Positions 46,293 through 54,363 of a stretch of DNA of 64,000 nt are shown piece after piece. A program made the position numbers and the translations under genes. The notes below the pieces were generated by a model that did not search any database, had not been told where the DNA came from, and saw nothing but the letters and a program-made list of their open reading frames with translations. Position 1 is the first letter of the stretch; the number at the start of each line of letters is the position of its first letter. Source of the DNA: Streptomyces sp. NBC_00341 (GTDB taxonomy: Bacteria; Actinomycetota; Actinomycetes; Streptomycetales; Streptomycetaceae). The stretch is taken from NCBI RefSeq assembly GCF_041435055.1, contig NZ_CP108002.1, forward strand, positions 1,922,001-1,986,000, in the 5' to 3' direction.

Positions 46293-47252
46293 GTGCACGC
46301 AGGCACCGCTACCGCTACCGCCTCCGTCGCTGCCGCCGCCCTGCTGGCCGCCGGCACGTTCCTGCTGTCGAACACCGACGTACCCGTCCCGGACACCTCC
46401 ACCGCTGCCGCCGGACCCGCCGTGCCGGTGACCCGCGCCACCGCCGCTCCGAGCGGCGCCCCGCTCGTCATCGCCCACCGGGGCGCGTCGGCCTACGCCC
46501 CCGAGAACACCCTCGCGGCCGTGGACAGGGCCCACGCGCTCGGCTTCGACTGGGTGGAGAACGACATCCAGTTCACCAAGGACGGCGTTCTCGTCGTCAT
46601 CCACGACACCGATCTGAAGCGGACCACCGACGCCGAGGAGGTCTTCCCGGACCGCGCGCCGTGGGCGGTCAAGGACTTCACGGCCGCCGAGATCGCCAGG
46701 CTGGACGCGGGGAGCTGGTTCGGTGTGCGGTACGCCGGTACCCGGGTGCCCACGCTCCGGCAGTACCTGGAACGCATCGAGCACAACCACCAGAGCCTGC
46801 TCATGGAGATCAAGAGCCCCGAGACCTACCCCGGGATCGAGCGGGCGGCCCTTCAGGTGCTGGACCAGGAGGGGTGGCTGGACGCCGGTCACGTCCGGGA
46901 CCGCCTCGTGATCCAGAGCTTCGGCGCGGACAGCGTGCGCACGGTGCACAAGCAGCGTCCGGACGTCATCACGGGCTTCCTGGGCACCCCGGCCGTCGCC
47001 GAGCTGCCCGCGTACGCCGAGTTCACCGACCGGATCAACCCGACGTACACCTCGGTCTCCGGCGAGTACGTCGCGGCGGTGCACGCGCTGAAGGGACCGC
47101 ACCACAAGAAGCTCCAGGTCGACACCTGGACGGTCAACGACGCGGCGCACGCGCTCCGGGTGACCGGCTACGGCGTGGACGGCATCATCACCAACGCACC
47201 GGACGTGGTCCGCGCGGCCACCGGGGCGCGTGTGACCGCCGGGGGTGCGTGA
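46293..47252 (+). CDS. Secreted glycerophosphodiester phosphodiesterase
   Basis: This 319-residue enzyme hydrolyses glycerophosphodiesters to glycerol 3-phosphate and an alcohol, outside the cytoplasm. An N-terminal hydrophobic signal (ASVAAAALLAAGTFLLS) precedes the GDPD TIM barrel: IAHRGASAYAPENT near residue 60 with the catalytic His/Arg, ENDIQFTKDGVLVVIHD near residue 89 with metal Glu/Asp and second His, MEIKSPETY and WTVNDAAHA. The GTG start at 46293 follows AAGGAGTCC. It lies downstream of a 236-bp divergent gap from the MHYT gene. Confidence 0.92.
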   Translation: MHAGTATATASVAAAALLAAGTFLLSNTDVPVPDTSTAAAGPAVPVTRATAAPSGAPLVIAHRGASAYAPENTLAAVDRAHALGFDWVENDIQFTKDGVLVVIHDTDLKRTTDAEEVFPDRAPWAVKDFTAAEIARLDAGSWFGVRYAGTRVPTLRQYLERIEHNHQSLLMEIKSPETYPGIERAALQVLDQEGWLDAGHVRDRLVIQSFGADSVRTVHKQRPDVITGFLGTPAVAELPAYAEFTDRINPTYTSVSGEYVAAVHALKGPHHKKLQVDTWTVNDAAHALRVTGYGVDGIITNAPDVVRAATGARVTAGGA

Positions 47253-47330
47253 GGCCTTGCGTCACAAGGCCGCCGGGGGCGCGTGAGGTGGTGCGCGAGG
47301 CGGTCGGCTGACCGGTCCGGGGCCGTTGGC

Positions 47331-47374
47331 CCGTACGGCCGGCCACCGACCGTTGTCAGTGGCCGGCCGTACGG
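47331..47374. repeat. 16-bp perfect inverted repeat overlapping the ogt promoter
   Basis: Arms 47331-47346 and 47359-47374 (CCGTACGGCCGGCCAC and its complement) enclose 12 nt that hold the TTGTC of the damage promoter; the right arm covers the spacer and most of the -10 box. It may be the terminator of the upstream gene, an operator, or both. Confidence 0.8.
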
Positions 47375-47382
47375 TGGGTGGC
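47353..47382 (+). promoter_or_regulatory. RecA-independent DNA-damage promoter (RecA-NDp, PafBC type) of ogt
   Basis: TTGTCAGTG (47353-47361), 8 nt, TACGGT (47370-47375), 7 nt, ATG 47383. This fully matches tTGTCRgtg-N8-TAnnnT and is nearly the same as the uvrB promoter. Confidence 0.85.
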
Positions 47383-47925
47383 ATGAACAACAACGGGGTT
47401 GTCGAGTGGACCGTCGTGGAGAGCGATATCGGTCCGCTGCTGCTGGCCGCGACCGGTGCCGGGCTGGTGAGCGTGGTCTTCCACGCGCGTCCGGCGGTAC
47501 GGGACAGGGCGCTGGACCAGTTGCGGAGCCGGCTCGGCGCGGAGCCGGTCGAAGCACCGGACTCCGCCCGGCTGGCCGAGCCGATACGCCAGTTCGCGGC
47601 GTATTTCGCGGGCACCCTGCGGGATTTCTCGCTCGATCTCGACTGGTCGCTGACGGGCGGTTTCAACCGCCAGGTGCTCCGTGAGCTGGCGGCCGGCGTG
47701 CCCTACGGCGCCGTGGCCGGTTACGGGGAGCTGGCAGACCGGGTCGGACAGCCCGGGGCGGCCCAGGCGGTCGGGGCGGCCATGGGGTCCAATCCCCTGC
47801 CGGTCGTGGTGCCCTGCCACCGGGTGGTGGAGCGCGACGGCGGGATCGGCGGCTTCGGCGGTGGTCTCGAGACGAAGCGGCAACTGCTGGCGCTGGAGGG
47901 CGTGCTGCCGCAGCCGTTGTTCTGA
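47383..47925 (+). CDS. ogt: Methylated-DNA--protein-cysteine S-methyltransferase
   Basis: Suicide repair enzyme that takes the methyl group from O6-methylguanine onto its own cysteine. The 180-residue protein has the helix-turn-helix YGAVAGYGELADRVG near residue 110 with the arginine-finger region, and the active site PVVVPCHRVVERDGGIGGF near residue 145. ATG 47383 lies 7 nt from a TACGGT -10 box without a Shine-Dalgarno sequence, so the mRNA is probably leaderless. The damage promoter shared with uvrB supports a role in damage-induced repair. Confidence 0.96.
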   Translation: MNNNGVVEWTVVESDIGPLLLAATGAGLVSVVFHARPAVRDRALDQLRSRLGAEPVEAPDSARLAEPIRQFAAYFAGTLRDFSLDLDWSLTGGFNRQVLRELAAGVPYGAVAGYGELADRVGQPGAAQAVGAAMGSNPLPVVVPCHRVVERDGGIGGFGGGLETKRQLLALEGVLPQPLF

Positions 47926-48005
47926 AGCCGCTGTTCCGAGCCACCGCGGCGACCGGTCCCCCCTTCTCGTTTTCGTACGTACGTTCGGGCTGGCACACTG
48001 CCTCG

Positions 48006-49331
48006 GTGACCAACACCCCCGACGCATCCGACACCCCCGGCGGACCCGCTCCCACCGGAGGTGTCACCGCGGCCGACCTGCCGGGGCTCCGGCGCCGGAC
48101 GACCGCCGTCCTGATCGCAGGCCAGATACTCGGCGGCCTCGGCGTGCCCGTCGGCATCGCCCTGGCCCCCGTGCTGGCGACGCAGGTCAGCGGCTCGGAG
48201 GCGCTGTCGGGCCTCGCGCCCACCGCGTCGGTGACCGGCACGGCCCTGCTGTCGCTGCCACTCGCCGCGCTGATGACCTCGCGCGGCCGCCGCCCCGGTC
48301 TCGTACTCGCGTATCTGATCGGGGCGCTCGGAGCCGGCCTGGTGGTGCTGGCCACCCTGGTGGAGAGCTTCCCGCTGCTGCTCCTCGGCATGGCCGCGTT
48401 CGGCGCGGGCTCCTCCGCCAATCTGCAGGCGCGGTTCGCCGCGGCGGATCTGGCCGAGCCCGAGCGGCGCGGCCGGGCGATCTCGACCGTCATCTGGGCC
48501 ACCACCATCGGCTCGGTCGCGGGGCCCAACATCGCGGCTCCGGCCGGCCGGGTCTTCCGCGGCACCGCCGTGTCCGAGACGGCCGGGCCCTTCGTCTGGG
48601 CGGCCGGCATCTTGCTCCTCGCCGCCCTCGTGATCGCGGTTCTGCTGCGGCCCGACCCGCTGCTCACGGCACGCGCGCTGGACCCCCAGGAGAGCAAGTC
48701 GGCCGGGAACCGTTCGCTGCGTGCGGGCGTCGCGGCCGTGCGGGCCTCACCGATGGCCCGGCTGGCCCTGGTGACCGTCGCCGTCACGCACACCGCGATG
48801 GTGTCGATCATGGTGATGACCCCGGTCGACCTCGGCCACCACGGCGCGGACCTCCAGCTGGTCGGCCTGGTGATCAGCGGCCACATCGCGGGGATGTACG
48901 CGTTCTCGCCGGTGATGGGCTGGCTGTCGGACCGCTTCGGCCGGCTCGCCGTCATCGGCCTGGCCGTCGGACTGCTCTCGCTGGCCTCGCTGCTGGCGGG
49001 CACCGCGGGCGCCGCTCACGGCAGGACCGCGGCCGGTCTCTTCGTGCTCGGACTCGGCTGGTCCGCAGGGCTGGTCGCCGGTTCCGCGCTGCTCACCGAC
49101 TCCGTACCGCAGCCCGCCCGCGCCGCCGTGCAGGGCCTGTCGGACCTGACCATGAACGCCTCCGCGGGCATCGGCGGCGCGGTCGCCGGGGTCATCGTCT
49201 CCCGGGCGAGCTACGGGTGGCTGAACCTCACCGGCGCCTGCCTGCTGCTGCCGATGGCCGCGCTGGCCCTGCGCCGTTCCCTCACCCGCCCCGCCGAGGC
49301 CACCAAGGCCCCCGAGGCCTCCGAGGCCTGA
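48006..49331 (+). CDS. MFS transporter
   Basis: A 441-residue major facilitator with twelve predicted helices. The cytoplasmic loop 2-3 motif is modified (LMTSRGRRPGLV near residue 90, with Arg-rich loop), and the equivalent loop between helices 8 and 9 reads GWLSDRFGRLAVIG near residue 305. It is most like drug-efflux or sugar-efflux members; the substrate is not evident. The GTG at 48006 has CACACT 6 nt upstream and no ribosome-binding site, so it may be leaderless. Short N- and C-terminal tails are low-complexity. Confidence 0.88.
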   Translation: MTNTPDASDTPGGPAPTGGVTAADLPGLRRRTTAVLIAGQILGGLGVPVGIALAPVLATQVSGSEALSGLAPTASVTGTALLSLPLAALMTSRGRRPGLVLAYLIGALGAGLVVLATLVESFPLLLLGMAAFGAGSSANLQARFAAADLAEPERRGRAISTVIWATTIGSVAGPNIAAPAGRVFRGTAVSETAGPFVWAAGILLLAALVIAVLLRPDPLLTARALDPQESKSAGNRSLRAGVAAVRASPMARLALVTVAVTHTAMVSIMVMTPVDLGHHGADLQLVGLVISGHIAGMYAFSPVMGWLSDRFGRLAVIGLAVGLLSLASLLAGTAGAAHGRTAAGLFVLGLGWSAGLVAGSALLTDSVPQPARAAVQGLSDLTMNASAGIGGAVAGVIVSRASYGWLNLTGACLLLPMAALALRRSLTRPAEATKAPEASEA

Positions 49332-49373
49332 CCCCACCGCCCGAACGCGCGAGATCCTCAGGGCCTCAGAGCC

Positions 49374-49736
49374 TCAGAGGGTGATGTGGTAGGCCTTGCG
49401 CAGCGTCTCGTGCACGGTCCACGTCGTACGGTCGCCCTCGCGCAGCACGCAGGCGTCGCCCGGTCCGAGCTCCAGGGTCGCGCCGCCCTCGACCGCCACG
49501 GTCGCGCGCCCGCTGACCACCACGAACAGCTCGTTGGCCTCGGTGTCCGTGACCACGCCGGGGGTGATCTGCCAGATCCCGCGCAGCTGCTTGCCGTCGG
49601 CCGACTCCCACAGCACCTTGCCGGTGACCTGCGGATCGCCGGACACGATCTGCGCGGGATCGAGCGGTTCCGGTTCGAGCACGGCGTCCGGAATGTGCAC
49701 GGCAAAAGAGGCGGGAGCTTGATCAATTGTGGTCAT
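49374..49736 (-). CDS. Cupin domain protein
   Basis: A 120-residue single-domain cupin of the DUF861/ethanolamine-utilisation EutQ-like kind: GIWQITPGVVTDTEANELFVVVSGRATV and LGPGDACVLREGDRTTWTVHETLRK. The usual histidines of cupin motif 1 are not clear, so metal binding is uncertain; the function is unknown. ATG at 49736 lies at the edge of an inverted repeat (49735-49744 with 49753-49762) that covers its upstream region. It ends convergently with the MFS gene, 42 bp apart. Confidence 0.85.
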   Translation of the reverse strand: MTTIDQAPASFAVHIPDAVLEPEPLDPAQIVSGDPQVTGKVLWESADGKQLRGIWQITPGVVTDTEANELFVVVSGRATVAVEGGATLELGPGDACVLREGDRTTWTVHETLRKAYHITL

Positions 49737-49762
49737 GGGCGGTCACTCTAGCGACCGCCCAT
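49735..49762. repeat. Inverted repeat between the SGNH hydrolase and cupin genes
   Basis: 10-bp arms ATGGGCGGTC/GACCGCCCAT flank 8 nt containing TAGAGT (minus strand). It can act as terminator for the hydrolase operon and also covers the cupin start. Confidence 0.55.
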
Positions 49763-49781
49763 GAGCGTCCCGTGCGACCCC

Positions 49782-50426
49782 CTACCCCTGCGGACCGGCG
49801 GCGGGGTCGACCACGTCCAGCCATGCGTCGGCGATCAGCCGGTGCCCGAGCGGGGTCGGGTGGACGCCGTCCCTGGCCAGCTCCGCCGGCTTCCGGTCCC
49901 GTACCGCGCGGGCCATGACGTGGTCGGCGCGGACCACCTGGGCCCCGTTGTTGGCGGCTGCCCGCAGGACGGCCTCGGTGCGCGGAGCCAGGTCCTCGAA
50001 CCAGCTCTCCTGCTCCGGCCCGACCGGGAGCAGGAACGGGGTGATGACGACCAGCCGCGCGGGCAGCCCGCGCGCGGTGTCCGCGAGCAGTCCGTCGAGG
50101 CAGGCCTCGAACACGTCGACCGGGCTGGCCAGTCCGCTGTCGTAGTGCCGCCAGGTGTCGTTGATGCCGATCTTGACGGTGACCACGGTGGGCCGGTGAT
50201 CGATGACGTCGGTGGTCCAGCGGGTTTCGAGGTCGTAGACGCGATTGCCGTTGATCCCCCGGTTGATGACACGGGGTCCGGGTCCCTCGGCCGCCCGGTC
50301 GCGCAGGGTCCGCGCGATCTCGTGGACATAGCCCGCACCGAGCGATGCGGCGTCCGCGCGGTCGCGGCCCGCGTCGGTGATGGAGTCTCCGATGAACAGG
50401 AGCGTGTCGTCGTGTCTGATGCGCAT
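49782..50426 (-). CDS. SGNH/GDSL-family hydrolase, probable carbohydrate esterase
   Basis: A cytoplasmic 214-residue hydrolase with the four SGNH blocks: Ser in LLFIGDSITDAG near residue 13, Gly in NRGINGNRVYDL near residue 50, Asn in KIGINDTWRHY near residue 85 and Asp/His in RDGVHPTPLGH near residue 187. Such enzymes commonly remove acetyl groups from sugars or oligosaccharides, which suits its place at the end of the polysaccharide operon, 71 nt after the TIM-barrel gene. I use ATG 50426 (CAGAAT 7 nt upstream); ATG 50435 is an alternative. No signal peptide, so it would act on imported sugars. Confidence 0.87.
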   Translation of the reverse strand: MRIRHDDTLLFIGDSITDAGRDRADAASLGAGYVHEIARTLRDRAAEGPGPRVINRGINGNRVYDLETRWTTDVIDHRPTVVTVKIGINDTWRHYDSGLASPVDVFEACLDGLLADTARGLPARLVVITPFLLPVGPEQESWFEDLAPRTEAVLRAAANNGAQVVRADHVMARAVRDRKPAELARDGVHPTPLGHRLIADAWLDVVDPAAGPQG

Positions 50427-50497
50427 GTCTGCCATTCTGACGTCGGGGGCGCCTGAACGCCCCTCGCGGCCTTCGGGGTTCAGCCGACCATGATCGG

Positions 50498-51298
50498 CTA
50501 TGTCCGGCCGTACGCGGTCCGGCCCGCGCATCCCCTCAGTGTCGCGGCCTCCCGCGCGAGCACCTCGGGATCGTCGCCGGGCACGAACTCCAGGAGCGCC
50601 TGGACGTCCCGGCCGTCCAGCAGGCCGAGTACTTCGGCCCACAGCCGCGTACGGTCCGCCAGCGGCAGCCGGTTGTTGCCCGGCCACCACGAGAAGGCGT
50701 GCACGGCGCAGACCCGGTCCGCCAGCTCCGCGAGCCCCGCCAGCGCCTCCTCGTCCGAGGCGTCGAGCGGCGGCTGCCAGTACGTGCGGACGTTGTCCGC
50801 GCCCACCTCGTCCAGCAGCCGGGCGGTCGAGGCGACGGTGTCGGTGAGCGTTCCCCCGTGGAACTCGGGCGCGAGCAGCAGTCCGTGGTCCGCGGCGATC
50901 CGCGCCGCCTCCCGCAGACAGCGCACCGTCTCCTGCCGCTCACCGGGCAGCGCGGACCGCGATCCGGCCGCGCCCGCCCACACCCGTATCCGGGGTGCCC
51001 CGAGAAGCACCGCCGCGCGGGCGACGGCGGGGAATCCCGACAGTTCGTCCAGGGTGGCGCGGAAGTACGAGCCGTACGAGCAACAGGCCATCCCGTACCG
51101 CTCGGTGGCCTCGCGGACCGCGCGGACGGTGTCGGGCCGTGCCGCCGGAGCGTGTACGTCGGCGCCCCACTCGATCACCTCCAGGCCCGCCTCCGCCGCG
51201 CGGCGCGCGACCTCGGCGGCGGGCAGCCGGCGGAAGGTGACAGAACACAGCCCGAGCCCGACTCCCCCCGCCGCCTTCCGGCTGCTCTCGTCGGTCAT
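50498..51298 (-). CDS. Sugar phosphate isomerase/epimerase family protein (TIM barrel)
   Basis: This 266-residue AP-endonuclease-2-fold TIM barrel resembles xylose isomerase-like epimerases and keto-acid isomerases. Metal-binding candidates are the Glu in GLEVIEWGAD, Glu in LLLAPEFHGGT near residue 145, His in CAVHAFSWWPG near residue 200 and Glu in ALLEFVPGDDP near residue 240. It likely isomerises a monosaccharide released by the lyases or fucosidase of the operon. ATG at 51298 is 107 nt behind the upstream lyase gene, with a hairpin between. Confidence 0.85.
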   Translation of the reverse strand: MTDESSRKAAGGVGLGLCSVTFRRLPAAEVARRAAEAGLEVIEWGADVHAPAARPDTVRAVREATERYGMACCSYGSYFRATLDELSGFPAVARAAVLLGAPRIRVWAGAAGSRSALPGERQETVRCLREAARIAADHGLLLAPEFHGGTLTDTVASTARLLDEVGADNVRTYWQPPLDASDEEALAGLAELADRVCAVHAFSWWPGNNRLPLADRTRLWAEVLGLLDGRDVQALLEFVPGDDPEVLAREAATLRGCAGRTAYGRT

Positions 51299-51328
51299 GT
51301 CACTGCCTCCCGCGATGCGTGTGCTCTT

Positions 51329-51361
51329 CGTGCGGTCCGCCCGGACGGGGCGGACCGCACG
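51329..51361. terminator. Hairpin between the PL6 and TIM-barrel genes
   Basis: 14-bp perfect arms (51329-51342 and 51348-51361) with a 5-nt loop lie inside the operon and may reduce expression of the last genes. Confidence 0.7.
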
Positions 51362-51405
51362 AACTGGACTGGGCCGGGCTGGGCGGTTCCCGTCACCGCT
51401 TTCGT

Positions 51406-52833
51406 TCAGGCGGCGTTCGGGCCCACGTCGGCGGCCGTGAGCGGGTGCCGGAGCGCGGGCGCCGTCGCGTACTCGTCGGCGCCGATGTCCCGTACGCTGC
51501 CGCGCTGGTCCCCGTCGATGTCGTCGGCGACGGCGGCCCCCGCCAGTGTGGCGGCGCCGATCGCCGGGCTGCCCGACGACAGCCGCAGGACGCCGTCCGC
51601 GCCCTGGCTGAGCAGCGGGTCGGCCCGGGTGAACCCCCCGGCGGGGATGTTGCCGTCTCCGGCCGCGCCCCACAGCAGGTTGCTCTGCCAGGTGAAGCCG
51701 GTGGTGGCCCCCATCGCGACGAGACTGCCCACGTCGCCGACCAGCAGGTTGTCGGCCACGGTCACGTCCTGCGGCTCGTACGCCCGGGTCTCGCCGGAGA
51801 GCGAGCCGGTGTTGTTGATCAGGGAGTTGTGCACGATCACCGCACGGTCGCAGGCGTCGTTCCCCGTCCGCTCGTCCGGTGTCTCGCCGGAGTTGTGGTC
51901 GCGGGTGGTGCCGCTGCCGACCACCAGGGCCCGGCCGGACAGCCCGCTCAGGTAGTTGTTGACGATCCGGTGGTCGTTGCCGTAGATCCGTACCCCGTCG
52001 ATGCCGTCGATCAGGTGGTTGCCCTCCACCACGGAACGGTTGCCGTGGCGCAGCACGATGCCGCCGCGGCTGTCGCGGATGGTGTTGTACCTGATGGTGT
52101 TCTTCGACGACTTCACCGAGATGGCCTCGGGGTCGCCGTCGCAGCGCTCGAACAGGTTGTACTCCACGATCGCGTTGGCGTCGGACAGCGCCCGGCCGCT
52201 GACGCCGAGGCGGATCGGCTCGCCGCCGTTGGCGCCGGTGAAGCTGTGGTCGGAGAAGTGGTTGCGGAAGATGTGCAGGTTCTGGGCCATGGCGGTCTTG
52301 CCCGTGCCGTCCACGACGATGAAGATGCCCGCGGTGGTCTTGTTGTGGAAGTGGTTCCGGTCGATCTTCGAGTCGTCCGCCCGCACGACGAGCCAGTACG
52401 GATCGCCGGCGTCCGCGAGCTGGAAGTCGTTGCGGGTCAGCCGGATCGCCGAGCAGTCCGCCGGGATCTCCATCGTGGTGCTCTGCCGGAAGGCGAAGCC
52501 GCTGATGGTGATGTTGCTCGAATCGCTGAGCACGAAGCCGCGTTCGCCGCGCAGCACGGCGCCGCCGCGGGTCTTCGAGACGATGGTGATCTGTGCAACG
52601 GCGGTGCCGTTCTTGCCGGTGATGTTGATCGCGCTGCCCGACGGGACCGTGTAGGTGCCGTCGGCGACGACGATCCGGTCCCCGGGTGCGGCGCTGTTGA
52701 TGGCGCTCTGGAGCTGGGCGAGGGTGGCGACGGGGACGTCGGCGGCCGACGCGCTGCCCGACAGTGAGGTGGTCAGCGGTACGGCGGCGAGGGCTGCCAC
52801 GGCGGTGCTTCTGAGGAATGTGCGGCGTTGCAT
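51406..52833 (-). CDS. Secreted polysaccharide lyase family 6 (chondroitinase B/alginate lyase-like), copy 1
   Basis: A 475-residue parallel beta-helix lyase that cleaves uronate-containing polymers by beta-elimination. A Tat-like signal (QRRTFLRSTAVAALAAVP) ends ASAADV. PL6 signatures are present: IVVADGTYT, NGGEPIRLG, EAISVKSSKNTIRYNT with the likely catalytic Lys and GGIVLRHGN with the likely catalytic Arg, as in chondroitinase B, and the C-terminal DIGADEY. It follows a paralogue by 32 nt. Whether the polymer is dermatan/chondroitin sulfate, alginate or another uronan cannot be read from the sequence. Confidence 0.9.
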   Translation of the reverse strand: MQRRTFLRSTAVAALAAVPLTTSLSGSASAADVPVATLAQLQSAINSAAPGDRIVVADGTYTVPSGSAINITGKNGTAVAQITIVSKTRGGAVLRGERGFVLSDSSNITISGFAFRQSTTMEIPADCSAIRLTRNDFQLADAGDPYWLVVRADDSKIDRNHFHNKTTAGIFIVVDGTGKTAMAQNLHIFRNHFSDHSFTGANGGEPIRLGVSGRALSDANAIVEYNLFERCDGDPEAISVKSSKNTIRYNTIRDSRGGIVLRHGNRSVVEGNHLIDGIDGVRIYGNDHRIVNNYLSGLSGRALVVGSGTTRDHNSGETPDERTGNDACDRAVIVHNSLINNTGSLSGETRAYEPQDVTVADNLLVGDVGSLVAMGATTGFTWQSNLLWGAAGDGNIPAGGFTRADPLLSQGADGVLRLSSGSPAIGAATLAGAAVADDIDGDQRGSVRDIGADEYATAPALRHPLTAADVGPNAA

Positions 52834-52865
52834 GGTGCCTCCTGTGTCGATGCGGACGGGTTCGC

Positions 52866-54299
52866 TCAGCCGGCGTGCGGGCCGACGTCGGCCGGGGTCA
52901 GGGGGGCGCGCCCGGAGGCCCGCCGGGAGTATTCGTCGGCGCCCACGTCGCGGGTCCGGCCGCGCGGCTGCCCGTCGATGTCGTGGGTGACGGGCGGCCA
53001 TCGGAGCGTGCCCGCGCCGATCGCCGGGCTGTCGGCGGCCGGCCGCGCGATGCCGTACGGGTCGGGCACCAGGCGGGGGTCGACGCGGGTGCCGCCACCG
53101 GCCGGGATGTTGCCGTCGGCGGCGGCGCCCCACAGGAGGTTGCCCGACCAGGTGAAGCGCACGGTGTTCGCCATCTCGACGAGGCTGCCGGTGTCACCGA
53201 CCAGCAGGTTGTCCGCGACAGTGACGTCCCTCGGCTCGTGCGGGCGCTGGCTCTCGCCGGAGAGCGTGCCGTGGTTGCCGACCAGGGTGTTGTACGCGAT
53301 GAGGACCCGGTCCGGGGCGTCGTTGCCGGTGCGCGATTCGGGCGGCTCGCCGGGCAGGTGGTCGCGCTCGGAACCGCTGCCGATCACCAGGGCGCGCCCG
53401 GACAGGCCGGCCAGGTAGTTGTTGACGATCACGTGGTCGTTGCCGTAGATCCGTACCCCTTCCTGGCCGTCGACGAGGTGGTTGGCCTCCACCCGGTTGC
53501 GGTTGCCGTGCCGCAGGACGATGCCGCCCAGGCTGTCGCGGATGGTGTTGTACCGGATGGTGTTGTCGGAGCTCTTCACCGAGATCGCCTCGGGGTCCCC
53601 GTTCGCCCGCTCGAACAGGTTGTACTCCACGACCGCGTGGGCGCCGGACAGGGCGCGGGGGCTGACGCCGAGCCGGATGGGTTCGCCGCCGTTGGAGCCG
53701 GCGAAGGTGTGGTCGGAGAAGTAGTTGCGGTACACGTGGACGCGCTGGGCCATCTCGTCCGTGCCGGCGCCCTCGATGCCGAGGTAGATGCCGAGCGTGC
53801 TCTTGCCGTGGAAGTGGTTGTGGTCGACGGTGCTGTCGTCCGCGCGCACCATCACCCAGTGCAGGCCCTCGATGTCGGCCAGTTGGAGGTCGTTGCGGGT
53901 GAGCCTGATGTGCGAGCAGTCCGGGGGGACGTCCAGGGTGCTGCTCTGGCGGAACGAGAAGCCGCTGAGGGTGATGTGGTGGGACGCCTGGAAGACGAAG
54001 CTGTGCTCGCCCTCCAGGATGACGCCGCCCCGGCTCTGCGCGGCGATGGTCACGGGCGCGCGGCCGGTGCCCCGCTTGTCGCGGATGGTGAGGGGGCTGT
54101 CCGGCGGGACGGTGTAGGTGCCGTCGGCCACGACGATCCGGGCGCCGGGCCGGGCCCGGTCGATCGCGGACTGGAGCTCGCCCAGGGTGCGGACGGTCGC
54201 CGGGGCCGGAGCCGCGCTCGCGGTCAGCGCTCCGCCGACGGGGGCGGCGGCCAGGGCCACCCCCGCCGCGGTGCTCATGAGGAACGTGCGGCGTTGCAT
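52866..54299 (-). CDS. Secreted polysaccharide lyase family 6, copy 2
   Basis: A 477-residue paralogue of the downstream lyase, aligned over its whole length. It has its own twin-arginine signal (QRRTFLMSTAAGVALAAAP), IVVADGTYTVP, NGGEPIRLGVS, EAISVKSSDNTIRYNTIR with the likely catalytic Lys, and GGIVLRHGNRNRVEAN with the likely catalytic Arg. Differences cluster in surface loops (for example HFHGKSTLGIYLGIEGAGTDE against the NKTTAGIFIVVDGTGKTA part), so the pair may attack different bonds or chain positions. It starts 64 nt after the fucosidase gene. Confidence 0.9.
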   Translation of the reverse strand: MQRRTFLMSTAAGVALAAAPVGGALTASAAPAPATVRTLGELQSAIDRARPGARIVVADGTYTVPPDSPLTIRDKRGTGRAPVTIAAQSRGGVILEGEHSFVFQASHHITLSGFSFRQSSTLDVPPDCSHIRLTRNDLQLADIEGLHWVMVRADDSTVDHNHFHGKSTLGIYLGIEGAGTDEMAQRVHVYRNYFSDHTFAGSNGGEPIRLGVSPRALSGAHAVVEYNLFERANGDPEAISVKSSDNTIRYNTIRDSLGGIVLRHGNRNRVEANHLVDGQEGVRIYGNDHVIVNNYLAGLSGRALVIGSGSERDHLPGEPPESRTGNDAPDRVLIAYNTLVGNHGTLSGESQRPHEPRDVTVADNLLVGDTGSLVEMANTVRFTWSGNLLWGAAADGNIPAGGGTRVDPRLVPDPYGIARPAADSPAIGAGTLRWPPVTHDIDGQPRGRTRDVGADEYSRRASGRAPLTPADVGPHAG

Positions 54300-54363
54300 G
54301 GTGCCTCCGTGAGTGAGTGGTGGATCGGGGCCCGGGTCTCGGCCTCGGGGCCTCTCGTTCGGA

